Positions 1 to 9,158 of a stretch of 64,000 bases of DNA are shown piece by piece. How positions within the stretch are numbered: the stretch's first letter is position 1; each line of letters starts with the position of its first letter. Made by a program: the position numbers and the translations under genes. The stretch comes from DASYKS01 sp035995205 (GTDB lineage: Bacteria > Acidobacteriota > Thermoanaerobaculia > Multivoradales > UBA5704). The stretch is from the NCBI GenBank assembly GCA_035995205.1, contig DASYKS010000018.1:1-64000 (forward strand). The letters run 5' to 3'. The notes below the pieces were generated by a model. That model ran no database searches. It was not told the origin of the DNA and worked only from the letters and a program-made list of their open reading frames with translations.

Positions 1-1637
1 CTCCGATCGACCCGCTGGGCGGCGGACCCTATGTCCTCGAAGGGCGCATCGTCACCATGGACGCGCAATCGACCGTGATCCCCAAAGGCCGCTGCTACGT
101 CAAGGACAGCACGCTGATCGCGGTGGGCGGCACGGCGGCCGCGGCGCCCCCGGGTTTCTCCAATGCGCCGAAGCTGGTCACGAAAGGGACGATCTATCCC
201 GGCTTGATCGAGCTTCACAACCACCTGGCGTACAACGCGCTACGCCTGTGGAAAGTGCCCAAGAAGTACACCAACCGGGACCAGTGGGCGGGAATCGCCG
301 AATACCGCAAGAACATCAGCGGCCCGATGCAGATCATCGGCAAGACCGTGGACGTCCTTCCCGCTCTCATTCGCTACGTCGAGGCGAAGACCCTGATGGG
401 CGGCTGCACCACCAGCCAGGGAATCCAGCTGTTCAGCCAGGCGGGCATCCGCCGTTTCTACCGCGGCATCGTGCGGAACGTCGAGCTGACCGACGAGGCG
501 GCGTTGCCGGAAGCCAACACCCGGATCGCCGACGTCGACGCCGCGACCGCCGCGAAGTTCTTCGAGCGGCTCAAGAAGCAGTCGTGTTTCCTGCTCCACC
601 TGAGCGAGGGAACCGACGAGAAAGCCCGCAAGCATTTCCAGGCGCTCCAGATCGACGCCAACCGTTGGGCGATCGGACCGCAACTCGCCGGCATCCATTG
701 CGCGGCGCTCTCCGCCGCGGACTTTGCCATCTACGCGCAATTCGAAGGCGCGATGATCTGGTCGCCGTTTTCCAACCTGCTGCTCTACGGCGAGACCGCG
801 AAAGTCAAAGCCGCGAAAGCCGCGGGCGTGCGGATCGGCCTCGGCTCGGACTGGTCCCCTTCGGGAAGCAAGAACCTGCTCGGCGAGCTGAAGGTTGCGA
901 AGGCGTGGAATGACATCTACAACGTCTTTTCCGACCCCGAGATCCTCGCTCTGGCCACGCGCAACGCCGCCGCGATCCTCAAGTGGGACACGCTGCTCGG
1001 ATCGCTCGAAACCAACAAGCGCGCCGATCTCCTGGTGATCGACGGCACGGACAAGGATCCGTATACGCAGCTTTTCGAGGCCCGCGAAGGGGACATCGGC
1101 CTGGTGATGATCAACGGCGCCCCCCGCTACGGGCATTCGGACTGGATGGAGAAGCTCGGAGCCAAGAAGGAAACGAGAAAGGTCGGCGGCCAAGCCCAGG
1201 CATTCAACTTCGCCCAGGAAACCCAGGACGAGCTGGTGGGAAAACTGTCGCTCAAGAACGCCGAAGAGGCGCTCGCCGCGGCGCTTCAAAACCTGCCGGC
1301 CCTGGCCAAGGAATTGGAAAAACCGAAGCCGGCGACGCCGTCCCTTTCGCTGTTCGAAGAGCCGCCCGCCTGGGAGCTGGCTCTCGACGAGATCCAGCAC
1401 ACGGAGGTCGGGCTTCGTCCGCGCCTTCCCGCCCGGAACGGCAAAGGCCGGGTGGGCGCGCTGCCGCTGCAAGGACCGGCGCTTCAAGGCCTGGTCTCGG
1501 AGCCGCTTTCCAAGATCGTCGAGCCGCTGGTGATCGATCCGCTCACCGTGACGGACGACGCCGAATTCCTCGCCACCGTGGCGAGCGAGAAGAATCTGAC
1601 GCCGGAGCTGATCGCGGGCCTGGTCGCGCTGTATTAA
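1..1637 (+). CDS. Amidohydrolase family protein (5' end outside the window)
   Basis: Metal-dependent amidohydrolase of the TIM-barrel superfamily. The reading frame is open back to the window edge and encodes a typical beta-strand (GPYVLEGRIVTMD) before the ATG at 57, so the true start lies upstream. Counting from that ATG, the metal-binding HNH is at residues 54-56 after PGLIEL, a later IHCAAL supplies another histidine, and GLGSDWSPSG carries the C-terminal aspartate seen in the cytosine deaminase/chlorohydrolase branch. The C-terminal 150 residues are charged and proline-rich and are not part of the core. Substrate cannot be read from sequence. A DUF488 gene follows 20 bp downstream on the same strand. 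Confidence 0.85.
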   Translation, partial: PIDPLGGGPYVLEGRIVTMDAQSTVIPKGRCYVKDSTLIAVGGTAAAAPPGFSNAPKLVTKGTIYPGLIELHNHLAYNALRLWKVPKKYTNRDQWAGIAEYRKNISGPMQIIGKTVDVLPALIRYVEAKTLMGGCTTSQGIQLFSQAGIRRFYRGIVRNVELTDEAALPEANTRIADVDAATAAKFFERLKKQSCFLLHLSEGTDEKARKHFQALQIDANRWAIGPQLAGIHCAALSAADFAIYAQFEGAMIWSPFSNLLLYGETAKVKAAKAAGVRIGLGSDWSPSGSKNLLGELKVAKAWNDIYNVFSDPEILALATRNAAAILKWDTLLGSLETNKRADLLVIDGTDKDPYTQLFEAREGDIGLVMINGAPRYGHSDWMEKLGAKKETRKVGGQAQAFNFAQETQDELVGKLSLKNAEEALAAALQNLPALAKELEKPKPATPSLSLFEEPPAWELALDEIQHTEVGLRPRLPARNGKGRVGALPLQGPALQGLVSEPLSKIVEPLVIDPLTVTDDAEFLATVASEKNLTPELIAGLVALY

Positions 1638-1657
1638 AAACCGAAAAATCGCTGGCC

Positions 1658-2044
1658 ATGACCGTCCGCATCGTCCGTCTGGGTACCCCCCGCGCCAAAG
1701 GCGAAGGCCTGCGCATCGGCACCGTCCGCCGCCCGCCGCGCGGGGTACCGAAAACCGAATTCGCCTCCGGCGATTGGTACGACGTCTGGCTGCCGAACCT
1801 TTCCCCCAGCGCCGAGCTGGTCAAGCGCGCGCTTGCCGCCGAGACCGACAAAGAGTGGACCGCGTTCGCCAGAACCTACCGAAGTGAAATGGCCGAGCCG
1901 GAACGGAGCCGCCTGCTCGACCTGCTCGCCGCGCTCTCGCACCAGACCGACTTCTCCGTCGGCTGCTATTGCGAAGACGAGAGCCGCTGCCACCGCTCGC
2001 TGTTGCGCGAGCTGCTCGCGGAGCGCGGGGCGAAACTGGGTTAG
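1658..2044 (+). CDS. DUF488-family protein
   Basis: Small soluble protein of about 128 residues. It has the DUF488 pattern: an N-terminal IVRLGTPR strand, a central DVWLPNLSPS segment, and a C-terminal GCYCEDESRCHRSLL motif with paired cysteines and a histidine. The ATG at 1658 is chosen because it begins MTVRIVRLG, the usual family N-terminus; the frame stays open further upstream but that part is a shadow of the amidohydrolase. It may be cotranscribed with the preceding gene, which ends 20 bp earlier. The biochemical role of DUF488 proteins is not established, and nothing here narrows it. Confidence 0.85.
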   Translation: MTVRIVRLGTPRAKGEGLRIGTVRRPPRGVPKTEFASGDWYDVWLPNLSPSAELVKRALAAETDKEWTAFARTYRSEMAEPERSRLLDLLAALSHQTDFSVGCYCEDESRCHRSLLRELLAERGAKLG

Positions 2045-2151
2045 AGCGGGAAGGAAGAGGGCAAACCGATCTGCCCCCCGTCTGTCTCCAAGCGGTGGTA
2101 GGGTGGGAGCTCCAAGGCGCGCGACCGCGAGCCGCGAGCTTGGGAGAAAGC

Positions 2152-4113
2152 ATGAACGAATCTATCCAGGATGTCGCCGAATCGCTGCACTTAGAGCGGG
2201 AATGGCTGCGCGTCACCCTCGCGAGCATCGGCGACGGGGTCATCACGACCGACACCTCCTGCGGTGTAACTTACTTGAACCCGGTCGCTCAATCCTTGAC
2301 CGGCTGGACGCAAGAAGACGCCGCCGGGATGTCGCTCGACGTCGTCTTCAAGATCGTCAATGAAGAGAGTCGCCGCCCGGTCGAGAACCCAGCGATTCGG
2401 GCTTTGCGCGAAGGTGTGGTCGTGGGTATGGCCAATCACACCTTGTTGATCGCCAAAGACGGCACCGAACGGCCGATCGAAGACAGCGCAGCCCCGATCC
2501 GCGACGCCCAGGGCAAGGTCTCCGGAGTCGTGCTGGTGTTTCGGGACTCCAGTGAACGCAGGCGACAGGAACAGGCGATTCAGGATGCACTCGCCTACGC
2601 CGACAACATCATCGCGACCTTGCGGGAGCCTTTCCTCGTCCTCGACAAGAGTCTTCACGTCGTCACCGCCAACCAATCTTTTTATCAAGGTTTCCAGGTG
2701 ACACCGGAAGAGACCCAAGGCCGCTACATCTACGACCTGGGGGATCGCCAGTGGGACATCCCCCGCTTGCGGGAGCTGTTGGAGGAAGTGCTGCCCCAGG
2801 ATCATCACTTCCAAGACTTCGCCGTCGAACATGAATTTCCCACCATCGGGCGGAAAGTCATGCTGCTCAACGGCCGCCGTATCGAGAGGCCAGGCAATCA
2901 CTCGGAGCTGATCCTGCTCGCCTTCGAGGACGTCACCGAGCGCAGGCGGTTGGAAAAACAGCTACAGGAGCAGACGGTTGCGCTGGCCGATCTGCACCAC
3001 CGCAAGGACGAGTTCCTGGCGATGCTCAGTCATGAGCTCCGCAACCCCCTTGCTCCCATTGCCAACGCGGTACAAATTCTTCGGCTCCAGGAGAAGGAAG
3101 ACCCTCTCCAGCACCAAGCACGAACCATCATCGAGCGCCAGCTGGGGCAACTGACTCATCTGGTCGACGACCTGCTGGAAGTCTCCCGCATCACGACCGG
3201 AAGGATTCGCCTTCACCGCGAACGGCTGCTGCTCAACGGCATCGTCGAGAACGGAATCGAGACGGTGCGCGCTCTGATCGATCAACGGCGACATACGCTC
3301 GATGTGTCCCTGTCGCTGAACCCGATCTGGCTCTACGCCGATGCCTCCCGGCTAGAGCAGGTGGTGGTCAACCTGCTCACCAATGCCGCCAAATACACGG
3401 CGGACGGCGGCCAGATCTCGGTCTGCGTGGAGCAGGAAGGAAACGAGGCGGTGCTCCGCGTGCGAGATACGGGGGTCGGCATTGCTCCCGAGCTGCTCCC
3501 CCGGATCTTCGATCTCTTCACTCAGGCGGAACGCTCGCTCGACCGGTCGCAAGGCGGGTTGGGCATCGGACTGAGCTTGGTGAAACAGCTGGTGGAAGCG
3601 CTTCATGGAGGACGGGTGGATGTCGTGAGCGTTCTGGGCCAGGGTAGCGAATTCGTCGTCAGGCTGCCGATCGTATCGTCTCTCGTTCTGGCGGAAATAC
3701 CGCGGGCGGAAAAGACCGAACCGAGCAGCCCCTCGTTGCGCATTCTGGTCGTCGATGACAATGCGGACACGGCCCAAAGCTTCGGGATGTTGTTGAAGTC
3801 CTCGGGACATGAGATTCGGATCGCTCACGACGGACCGACCGCGTTGGAACAAGCCGTCGACCAGCAACCCGACGCCATTCTGTTGGATCTCGGATTGCCG
3901 GGCATGAGCGGTTACGAAGTCGCCCAGCGAATCCGCCGGCAGCCCGCGCTCCAGGGCATCGTGTTGATCGCCATGACCGGATATGGCGACGAAACCCATC
4001 GACGTCTTTCGGTGGAATCCGGGTTCGATCACCACCTGGTCAAGCCCGCCGATTTCGCCAAAGTGCTGGAGATCATGACGACCGTCAAGCCGAGCGGCGG
4101 GCGCCCGGCTTGA
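2152..4113 (+). CDS. PAS-PAS hybrid sensor histidine kinase with C-terminal receiver
   Basis: Cytosolic hybrid kinase of 653 residues with no membrane segment. Two PAS domains (about 20-145 and 150-280) precede a HisKA domain whose phospho-acceptor is H294 in MLSHELRNPLAP. The HATPase domain shows the N box (NLLTNAAKYT), DTGVGI and GLGIGLSLVKQL. A receiver domain follows at about 535-650, with VVDDN, acceptor D579 in LLDLGLPG, and the conserved lysine in LVKPAD. It can therefore pass phosphate to its own receiver; the output partner is not in the window. The ATG at 2152 has GGGAGAAAG just upstream, which decides it over longer open-frame starts. Confidence 0.93.
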   Translation: MNESIQDVAESLHLEREWLRVTLASIGDGVITTDTSCGVTYLNPVAQSLTGWTQEDAAGMSLDVVFKIVNEESRRPVENPAIRALREGVVVGMANHTLLIAKDGTERPIEDSAAPIRDAQGKVSGVVLVFRDSSERRRQEQAIQDALAYADNIIATLREPFLVLDKSLHVVTANQSFYQGFQVTPEETQGRYIYDLGDRQWDIPRLRELLEEVLPQDHHFQDFAVEHEFPTIGRKVMLLNGRRIERPGNHSELILLAFEDVTERRRLEKQLQEQTVALADLHHRKDEFLAMLSHELRNPLAPIANAVQILRLQEKEDPLQHQARTIIERQLGQLTHLVDDLLEVSRITTGRIRLHRERLLLNGIVENGIETVRALIDQRRHTLDVSLSLNPIWLYADASRLEQVVVNLLTNAAKYTADGGQISVCVEQEGNEAVLRVRDTGVGIAPELLPRIFDLFTQAERSLDRSQGGLGIGLSLVKQLVEALHGGRVDVVSVLGQGSEFVVRLPIVSSLVLAEIPRAEKTEPSSPSLRILVVDDNADTAQSFGMLLKSSGHEIRIAHDGPTALEQAVDQQPDAILLDLGLPGMSGYEVAQRIRRQPALQGIVLIAMTGYGDETHRRLSVESGFDHHLVKPADFAKVLEIMTTVKPSGGRPA

Positions 4114-4176
4114 CGTAGCCTTTCGTCGATCACCCCAGGATCGAGCGGCCGGGGTTTGGGTGCTCGTTGCCAGCCT

Positions 4177-4530
4177 TCACGACGCCTCGCTCTCGCCGAC
4201 GGATGGACAGAAACCCCAACGTCCGCGCCAGCCCTGCCGGAGACGTTCCCGCTCCTCGGGAGTCATGCGCTCCCAGCGATCGGCCATGCGGCGGCGGTAA
4301 TCGGAGCGACCACGCCCGGAGCCGCGCCCACCCATTGCGCCGAAGAGGATTCGGCACAGCGCCAAGAGCCCAATCGCTTGCCAGAAGGTAATCTGGGGGA
4401 AGCTGAAAAGCGACGGCAGCAGCCAGTTCCACAAGTGCAGCACGATTTGGCCACCGATGGCGACAAAGATCGCCATGCCCAAAATCGCCAGCGGAGCGAA
4501 GAAAATCACTCGCTTCCATCTCGGTCTCAT
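4177..4530 (-). CDS. Small two-helix membrane protein
   Basis: Hypothetical protein of 117 residues. Two hydrophobic segments (about 9-30 and 45-63) are followed by a glycine/arginine-rich stretch and an acidic-basic tail (RMADRWERMTPEERERLRQGW). The ATG at 4530 is preferred because GAGGGAG lies about 6 nt upstream; a GTG two codons earlier is possible. Proteins of this shape often carry DUF-type names, and I cannot assign a function. It is alone on its strand between the kinase and the NIPSNAP gene. Confidence 0.6.
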   Translation of the reverse strand: MRPRWKRVIFFAPLAILGMAIFVAIGGQIVLHLWNWLLPSLFSFPQITFWQAIGLLALCRILFGAMGGRGSGRGRSDYRRRMADRWERMTPEERERLRQGWRGRWGFCPSVGESEAS

Positions 4531-4727
4531 GTTCACTCCCTCATGCGTTCGTCAAGTCGTCGTAAATGCCGTGCGAGCGCTGGTCCGGTTCGAGAGCCTT
4601 CGTTTTCCAGGCCCTTCGCGGTCAGCATCTACGGCTGTAGACGGATGAGGGGCGCGGATATTGTGGGGTGGACTCCTCTTGCTCTATGTTCCCGTCGTCT
4701 CAACGACCCCAAGGGAAAGGAAACGGC

Positions 4728-5036
4728 ATGATCACACTCAGCATTCGCTATCAGATCGATCACAACAAGCAGCGCGACTTCGAGGTCTACGCCCGCAGCC
4801 TGACCGAGCCGATCCGCCGGTGCGGCGGCGATTTGATCGGCTACTTCCTCCCGACCCGGTTCGCAGGACGCACGAACGAGGCGCTGGCGCTGATCAACTT
4901 CCCCGACCTCGGCGCCTACGAGCGCTACCGCGAAGCACTCGGAAATGACCCCGAGGGCGTGGCGAGCGTCGCCCAAGTCGAAAGCACCGGCTGCATCCTG
5001 TGCGAGGACCGGGGGTTCCTGCAGCGGGTTTCCTAA
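4728..5036 (+). CDS. NIPSNAP-family protein
   Basis: Compact dimeric alpha-beta barrel type protein of 102 residues. ITLSIRYQIDHNKQRDFEVYARS and LPTRFAGRTNEALALINFPDLGAYERYR match the NIPSNAP/EthD-like ferredoxin fold. The start is the ATG at 4728, preceded by AAGGGAAAGG; the frame is open upstream but that part has no family character. NIPSNAP proteins have no firmly known reaction in bacteria. A second, longer member lies at 55.0 kb. Confidence 0.8.
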   Translation: MITLSIRYQIDHNKQRDFEVYARSLTEPIRRCGGDLIGYFLPTRFAGRTNEALALINFPDLGAYERYREALGNDPEGVASVAQVESTGCILCEDRGFLQRVS

Positions 5037-5080
5037 CGGACCGCCGCCGCTCCCGCGGGCTTCCGATACCATGCGCCGCC

Positions 5081-6022
5081 ATGCCCGCTGTTGCCACCCT
5101 CCCCTACCGCCCCGCCTCCACGCGCCGGGCGACCGGCGAGGCGCTGTTTGCCGTCATCGTCTGGGGGGCCACGTTCGTGGCGACCAAGCGGGCGCTCGCG
5201 GACGCTTCCCCGGCGTTCGTAGTGGCGATCCGGTCGGGCCTGGGCGCTCTTGTCCTCGCGGGCGTTGCGATCTGGCGTGGGGAGATGGCGCGGATTCCTG
5301 TTCGGTTGACGGCCAAGCTCGCGTTTCTTGGGTTTCTCGGCATCGGCTTCCACCAATGGCTTCAGGCGCAGGCCCTGATGACCTCGGACGCATCGGCCGC
5401 CGCTTGGCTGGTGACGGTATCGCCGATCTTCACCGCGCTGCTCGGCCGGACGATGCTCGGCGAGCGGCTGGGCGTGGTCGGGGTGCTCGGAATTGGGGTC
5501 GCCGCATTCGGCGTGCTCTGGGTGGTGGCGCGCGGCGATCTGGGGCATCTCGCGCAGAGCGGCTTCGGCACGCTCGGCGATTTTCTGATGCTGTTCTCCG
5601 CCCTCAATTGGTCGGTCTATACGGTGCTCTCGCGCCGGGTGCTCGCCGCGCAGCCAGCCGGACGTACGACGTTTTACGTCCTCGCGTTCGGCTGCCTGTT
5701 CTCCGCGCTCTGGTGGCTCGCGGCGCCCGGCGGAGCGCTCGGGGTTTCCATCGCGCGGATCGGCGCAGGGGCGTGGATCTCGATCGCGTTCCTCGGCATC
5801 CTCGGCTCCGCGCTCGCGCCGCTCGCGTGGAACGACGCGCTCGAAACCATCCCCGCGGCGCGGCTCTCGGTGTTCCTCTACCTGGAGCCACCGATCACCA
5901 CGGCGCTCGCGGTCGCGATCGGCCAAGAGGCGTGGCGCTGGGCGACTCTCTGGGGTGGTCTGTTGATCGTGTTGGGGGTCGTGATGGTGAATTTTCGGGG
6001 GCGGGCGAACGATTCTCCCTAG
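5081..6022 (+). CDS. EamA-type (DMT superfamily) exporter
   Basis: Integral membrane protein of 313 residues with about ten transmembrane helices in two EamA repeats. The first repeat begins FAVIVWGATFVATKRAL and ends in GIGVAAFGVLWVVA; the second begins FLMLFSALNWSVYTVLSRR and ends GGLLIVLGVVMVNF. Both show the typical WG/NW and PIFTALLG/EPPITTALA features. Such proteins export amino acids, nucleobases or drugs; the substrate is unknown here. The ATG at 5081 gives the usual short N-terminal tail. A GC hairpin just past the stop separates it from the convergent toxin gene. Confidence 0.9.
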   Translation: MPAVATLPYRPASTRRATGEALFAVIVWGATFVATKRALADASPAFVVAIRSGLGALVLAGVAIWRGEMARIPVRLTAKLAFLGFLGIGFHQWLQAQALMTSDASAAAWLVTVSPIFTALLGRTMLGERLGVVGVLGIGVAAFGVLWVVARGDLGHLAQSGFGTLGDFLMLFSALNWSVYTVLSRRVLAAQPAGRTTFYVLAFGCLFSALWWLAAPGGALGVSIARIGAGAWISIAFLGILGSALAPLAWNDALETIPAARLSVFLYLEPPITTALAVAIGQEAWRWATLWGGLLIVLGVVMVNFRGRANDSP

Positions 6023-6025
6023 GGT

Positions 6026-6042
6026 CGGCCCTTGTTGGGCCG
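6026..6042 (+). terminator. Possible terminator hairpin after the EamA gene
   Basis: CGGCCC and GGGCCG form a perfect 6-bp stem around a 5-nt loop, starting 4 nt after the stop codon and before the convergent DUF3368 gene. There is no clear U run, so intrinsic termination is uncertain. Confidence 0.35.
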
Positions 6043-6087
6043 TGCTTCGATCGTTGGCGAGACGGTCGATGCACCAAACGGAGGCGC

Positions 6088-6579
6088 TTACGATTCCCCC
6101 AGATCCTGGAGTACAGCATCGATCAGGGCGCGATGGATATAGATCCCGTTCGCCATGAGCGCTTCGAGATGAGGCTTGACCGCCGGGATCAAGCCGGCCT
6201 TTTTCGCTCGCCTCAAGAGGCCGACCGTTCCGATGCGGCGAATGGCCAGCCTCTCGGCGACTCGGCGTGCTCTCGCGTCGTCCAGGAGCAGCGTGGCATC
6301 CGGTAGCCTTTGCGCCAGGGCGATTGCCTCCGCTTCGCCGCGGTCCAGCAGGATGGCCAGGGGCTCCACCTCGAGGTGATCCGGCGCCTCGACTTCGATC
6401 CATATCGCCTGCCGGATCGCCGCGGCGCCCGGAGCTTCTCGTCGGTGGAGGGTAATCTCTTCGTGAACCGCGGGAGGCATCAAGACCCGCGACGCCAGTT
6501 TCCGGAGAATTTCGAGCTGCCCAATCCGAGCCAGGCCGATCAGAGGGCTCGAATCCGCGACGACCACCCACTCAGTCAT
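6088..6579 (-). CDS. DUF3368 PIN-like toxin
   Basis: Protein of 163 residues from the PIN-fold DUF3368 family, the usual partner of UPF0175 antitoxins. Conserved acidic positions are visible in VVADSSPLIGLARI near the N-terminus, LDRGEAEAIALA in the middle, and LLLDDARARRVAERL in the second half. PIN proteins are generally Mg-dependent ribonucleases. It overlaps the upstream antitoxin gene by 8 bp, so the two are translated from one message. Toxicity is inferred from the family and gene order. Confidence 0.85.
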   Translation of the reverse strand: MTEWVVVADSSPLIGLARIGQLEILRKLASRVLMPPAVHEEITLHRREAPGAAAIRQAIWIEVEAPDHLEVEPLAILLDRGEAEAIALAQRLPDATLLLDDARARRVAERLAIRRIGTVGLLRRAKKAGLIPAVKPHLEALMANGIYIHRALIDAVLQDLGES

Positions 6580-6823
6580 CGCGTAGCTCGTCGGCGATCT
6601 GATCCTCAGCGAGGTTGATCACGGGAATCTGCCGGCGGCCCAGCTCGTCCATGAACCGCAAACGGGGAACCCCAGCCAGCTCGCTCGCCTTACCTAGAGA
6701 CAAGCGACGGAGCTCGAACAGCTTGGAGGCGAGCAGGAAGCGTAGCTCCATCTCCATCTCCTGAGGTTCCTGGCCCGAAGCGATCAGCAGGTCTTCACTG
6801 TAGGGGATCTCGAGAACTCGCAT
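6572..6823 (-). CDS. UPF0175-family antitoxin
   Basis: Protein of 83 residues. EMEMELRFLLASKLFELRRLSLGKASELAGVPRLRFMDELGRRQIPV is the UPF0175 core, a short helical region with a predicted DNA-binding helix-turn-helix (LSLGKASELAGVPRLRF). It probably neutralises the DUF3368 protein encoded next and represses the pair. GAGGAG lies 6 nt before the ATG. Confidence 0.85.
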   Translation of the reverse strand: MRVLEIPYSEDLLIASGQEPQEMEMELRFLLASKLFELRRLSLGKASELAGVPRLRFMDELGRRQIPVINLAEDQIADELRDD

Positions 6824-6970
6824 GACGACTCCTCATTCATTGGCGTTCTGGCAGCCATGCTGTACCGCGTCAAGGGCCAGCCGAGGCCATTGTCTCACGC
6901 CTCCCCAGGCCAGATCCCGCTGTCCGTGTGGGGGCGGTCTCCCGGATTGCTGGCGACGTTAGCCCGCCTC

Positions 6971-7474
6971 CTACTCCAGCTCGAACAGCGGGTCGCCGCC
7001 TTCCACGGCTTGGCCGGTCTGGACGTAGATCGCTTTGATCGTGCCGTCGGCCTCGGCGAGGATCTCGTTCTGCATCTTCATCGCTTCGAGCACGATGATC
7101 CCTTGGCCGGCGACGACCGTCGCTCCGACTTCCGCGAGAATCGCGACCACACGGCCGGGCATGTAGGCCGCCACCTTGCGATGGCGGCGGCGGGCGCTGG
7201 TGCCGCCGGTGGTCGCCGCGAGGTGGGCGAGCGGATCGGCGATCTCGACCTCCCAGGCGGCGGACGAGCCCGAGACGCGGAGTCCGTCCTCGCCACTCGC
7301 GCGCACCACGACCTCGCTCTGCACCCCGCCGAACCGCAGACTGTAGGCGCCGCGCCCGAGCACCGAGGCGTCGACCCGGTGGACGACCTCACCGATCGTG
7401 ACCTCGTAGTCGTCGCCGTCGCGGCGGACCCGCGCCCGTTCCTCCCTCACGCCGATTTTGACCCAGAGATCCAT
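6971..7474 (-). CDS. Biotin carboxyl carrier protein (biotinyl domain subunit)
   Basis: Carrier protein of 167 residues. The N-terminal 80 residues resemble the BT/linker region that follows biotin carboxylase in propionyl- or methylcrotonyl-CoA carboxylase alpha chains. An Arg/Ala linker follows, then a C-terminal biotinyl domain with VLEAMKM; K133 is the predicted biotinylation site. The ATG is 2 bp after the stop of the biotin carboxylase gene. In many bacteria these two parts are one polypeptide; here they are separate genes. The carboxyltransferase partner is not in the window. Confidence 0.9.
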   Translation of the reverse strand: MDLWVKIGVREERARVRRDGDDYEVTIGEVVHRVDASVLGRGAYSLRFGGVQSEVVVRASGEDGLRVSGSSAAWEVEIADPLAHLAATTGGTSARRRHRKVAAYMPGRVVAILAEVGATVVAGQGIIVLEAMKMQNEILAEADGTIKAIYVQTGQAVEGGDPLFELE

Positions 7475-7476
7475 CG

Positions 7477-9027
7477 TCAACTCTTGTGGAGCACGCCGGG
7501 GCGCAGGGCGTCGCGCCGGCCGGCCGCGCGCCAGAGCGTCCGGCGGCCGGTAGAACGCGGCACGGCGATCGCACGCTGGACGCGCTCGAAATGATGGATC
7601 GCGGCCGCCACCAGCGGCAGGTCGCCGGATTCGTCGGCGTCGAGGCCGGCAAGCTCGCCACTGGCAAGCTTGCGGTCGAGCATGGCGATGTTCAGGTTGC
7701 CGGAGCGGAAATCGGGGTCGGCCAAGAGGGCGCGGAACAGCGGCGCGGTGGTGCGAATCCCTTCGATCCGCAGCTCGGAGAGAGCGCGGGAGAGGCGATC
7801 GAGCGCGCGCGGCCGGTTTTCGGCCCAGACGATCAGCTTCGCGAGCATCGGGTCGTAATGGATCGTCACCTCCGCCCCCTCGTAGACCCCAGCGTCGGTG
7901 CGGATGCCCGGCCCCTCGGGCCAGCGGAGAAGATGGATCTTGCCGGGGGACGGCTTGAACTTCTGGAACGGGTCCTCGGCGTAGAGCCGGACCTCGATCG
8001 CGTGGCCGCGCGGCTGGACGTCGTCGAATTCGGGTCCGAGCGGCTCGCCCTCCGCGACGCGGATCTGGGTGTAGACGAGATCGAGACCGGTCACCAGCTC
8101 GGTCACCGGGTGCTCCACCTGGAGCCGGGTGTTCATCTCCAGGAAGTAGAAATTCTCCTTTGCGTCGAGCAGGAACTCGCAGGTCCCGGCGTTCGCGTAG
8201 CCCACGGCCGAGGCGGCGCGCACGGCCGCCTCGCCCATCCGGCGGCGCAGATCGGGCGAGACCACGGGGGACGGCGCCTCTTCGACCACCTTCTGGTGGC
8301 GGCGCTGGAGCGAGCACTCGCGCTCGCCGAGCGAGACCACGCGGCCGAAGAGGTCGCCCATCACCTGGATTTCGACGTGGCGCGGATCGACGATGTATTT
8401 CTCGATGTAGACCGCGCCGTCGCCGAAGCTGGCGAGCGCCTCGGCGCTCGCGCCGCGAAACGCCGCCGCGATCTCGGCTTCGGAATCGACCCGGCGCATC
8501 CCCTTGCCGCCTCCTCCCGCCGACGCCTTGATCATCACCGGATAGCCGATCGAGCCGGCGAACGCGGCGGCGCTCTCGGCGTCCGCGAGCGGATCGCGGC
8601 CGCCGGGGACGACCGGCACGCCCGCGTCGATCATCCGGCGCCGGCTCTCGACTTTCGAGCCCATCGCGTCCATCGCCTCGGGCGATGGGCCGATGAAGAC
8701 GATCCCGGCCTCGCGGCACATCCGCGCGAACTCCGCGCGCTCGGAGAGAAACCCGTAGCCGGGGTGGATCGCGTCCGCGCCGATGCTTTTCGCGAGATCG
8801 ACGATCTCCTGGCCTTTCAGGTAGCTCTCGCGCGACGGGGCCGGACCGATCGGGTACGCCTCGTCGGCAAGCAGCACGGGCAGGCTCTTGCGATCGGGCT
8901 CCGAGTAGATGACGGCGGAGCGGATGCCCATCTCGCGCAGCGTACGCAGCACGCGCACCGCGATCTCGCCGCGATTGGCGATCAGCACTTTCTTCAGTTT
9001 ACGGGTGCCGTGCGGAGGAGTAGCCAA
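7477..9027 (-). CDS. Biotin carboxylase subunit of an acyl-CoA carboxylase
   Basis: ATP-grasp biotin carboxylase of about 516 residues. It begins KKVLIANRGEIAVRVLRTLREMG, has the glycine-rich loop KASAGGGGKGMRRV, the ECSLQRRHQKVVEE segment and the active-site EMNTRLQVEHPVTE. It carboxylates the biotin on the carrier encoded directly downstream. No ATG lies at the expected N-terminus. TTG at 9027 is proposed; a GTG just before LIANRG is the alternative. The frame continues open upstream into a hairpin repeat but that part has no family similarity. Subfamily is closer to propionyl/methylcrotonyl-CoA carboxylase alpha than to AccC by the neighbour's linker. Confidence 0.9.
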   Translation of the reverse strand: MATPPHGTRKLKKVLIANRGEIAVRVLRTLREMGIRSAVIYSEPDRKSLPVLLADEAYPIGPAPSRESYLKGQEIVDLAKSIGADAIHPGYGFLSERAEFARMCREAGIVFIGPSPEAMDAMGSKVESRRRMIDAGVPVVPGGRDPLADAESAAAFAGSIGYPVMIKASAGGGGKGMRRVDSEAEIAAAFRGASAEALASFGDGAVYIEKYIVDPRHVEIQVMGDLFGRVVSLGERECSLQRRHQKVVEEAPSPVVSPDLRRRMGEAAVRAASAVGYANAGTCEFLLDAKENFYFLEMNTRLQVEHPVTELVTGLDLVYTQIRVAEGEPLGPEFDDVQPRGHAIEVRLYAEDPFQKFKPSPGKIHLLRWPEGPGIRTDAGVYEGAEVTIHYDPMLAKLIVWAENRPRALDRLSRALSELRIEGIRTTAPLFRALLADPDFRSGNLNIAMLDRKLASGELAGLDADESGDLPLVAAAIHHFERVQRAIAVPRSTGRRTLWRAAGRRDALRPGVLHKS

Positions 9028-9072
9028 GGTGGCGTATCTTATCCGGAACCTGAACCCTGAGGGCAGCCATAT

Positions 9073-9158
9073 GGGTAGTGGCTCAGGCAAGCCCCGCAGC
9101 GACTGGCTGCTGCCGAAGGCGCCCGAAGGAGCGAGGAGGCTTACCTGAGCCACTACCC
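9073..9158. repeat. Large hairpin repeat, copy 1 (44-nt core)
   Basis: Arms of 21 nt (9073-9093 and 9138-9158) pair with one mismatch around a 44-nt interior (9094-9137). The interior is identical to that of the copy at 47641-47722, but the arms differ between copies. It lies between the divergent biotin carboxylase and sulfotransferase-like genes, and its right arm overlaps the likely start of the latter. Confidence 0.85.
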
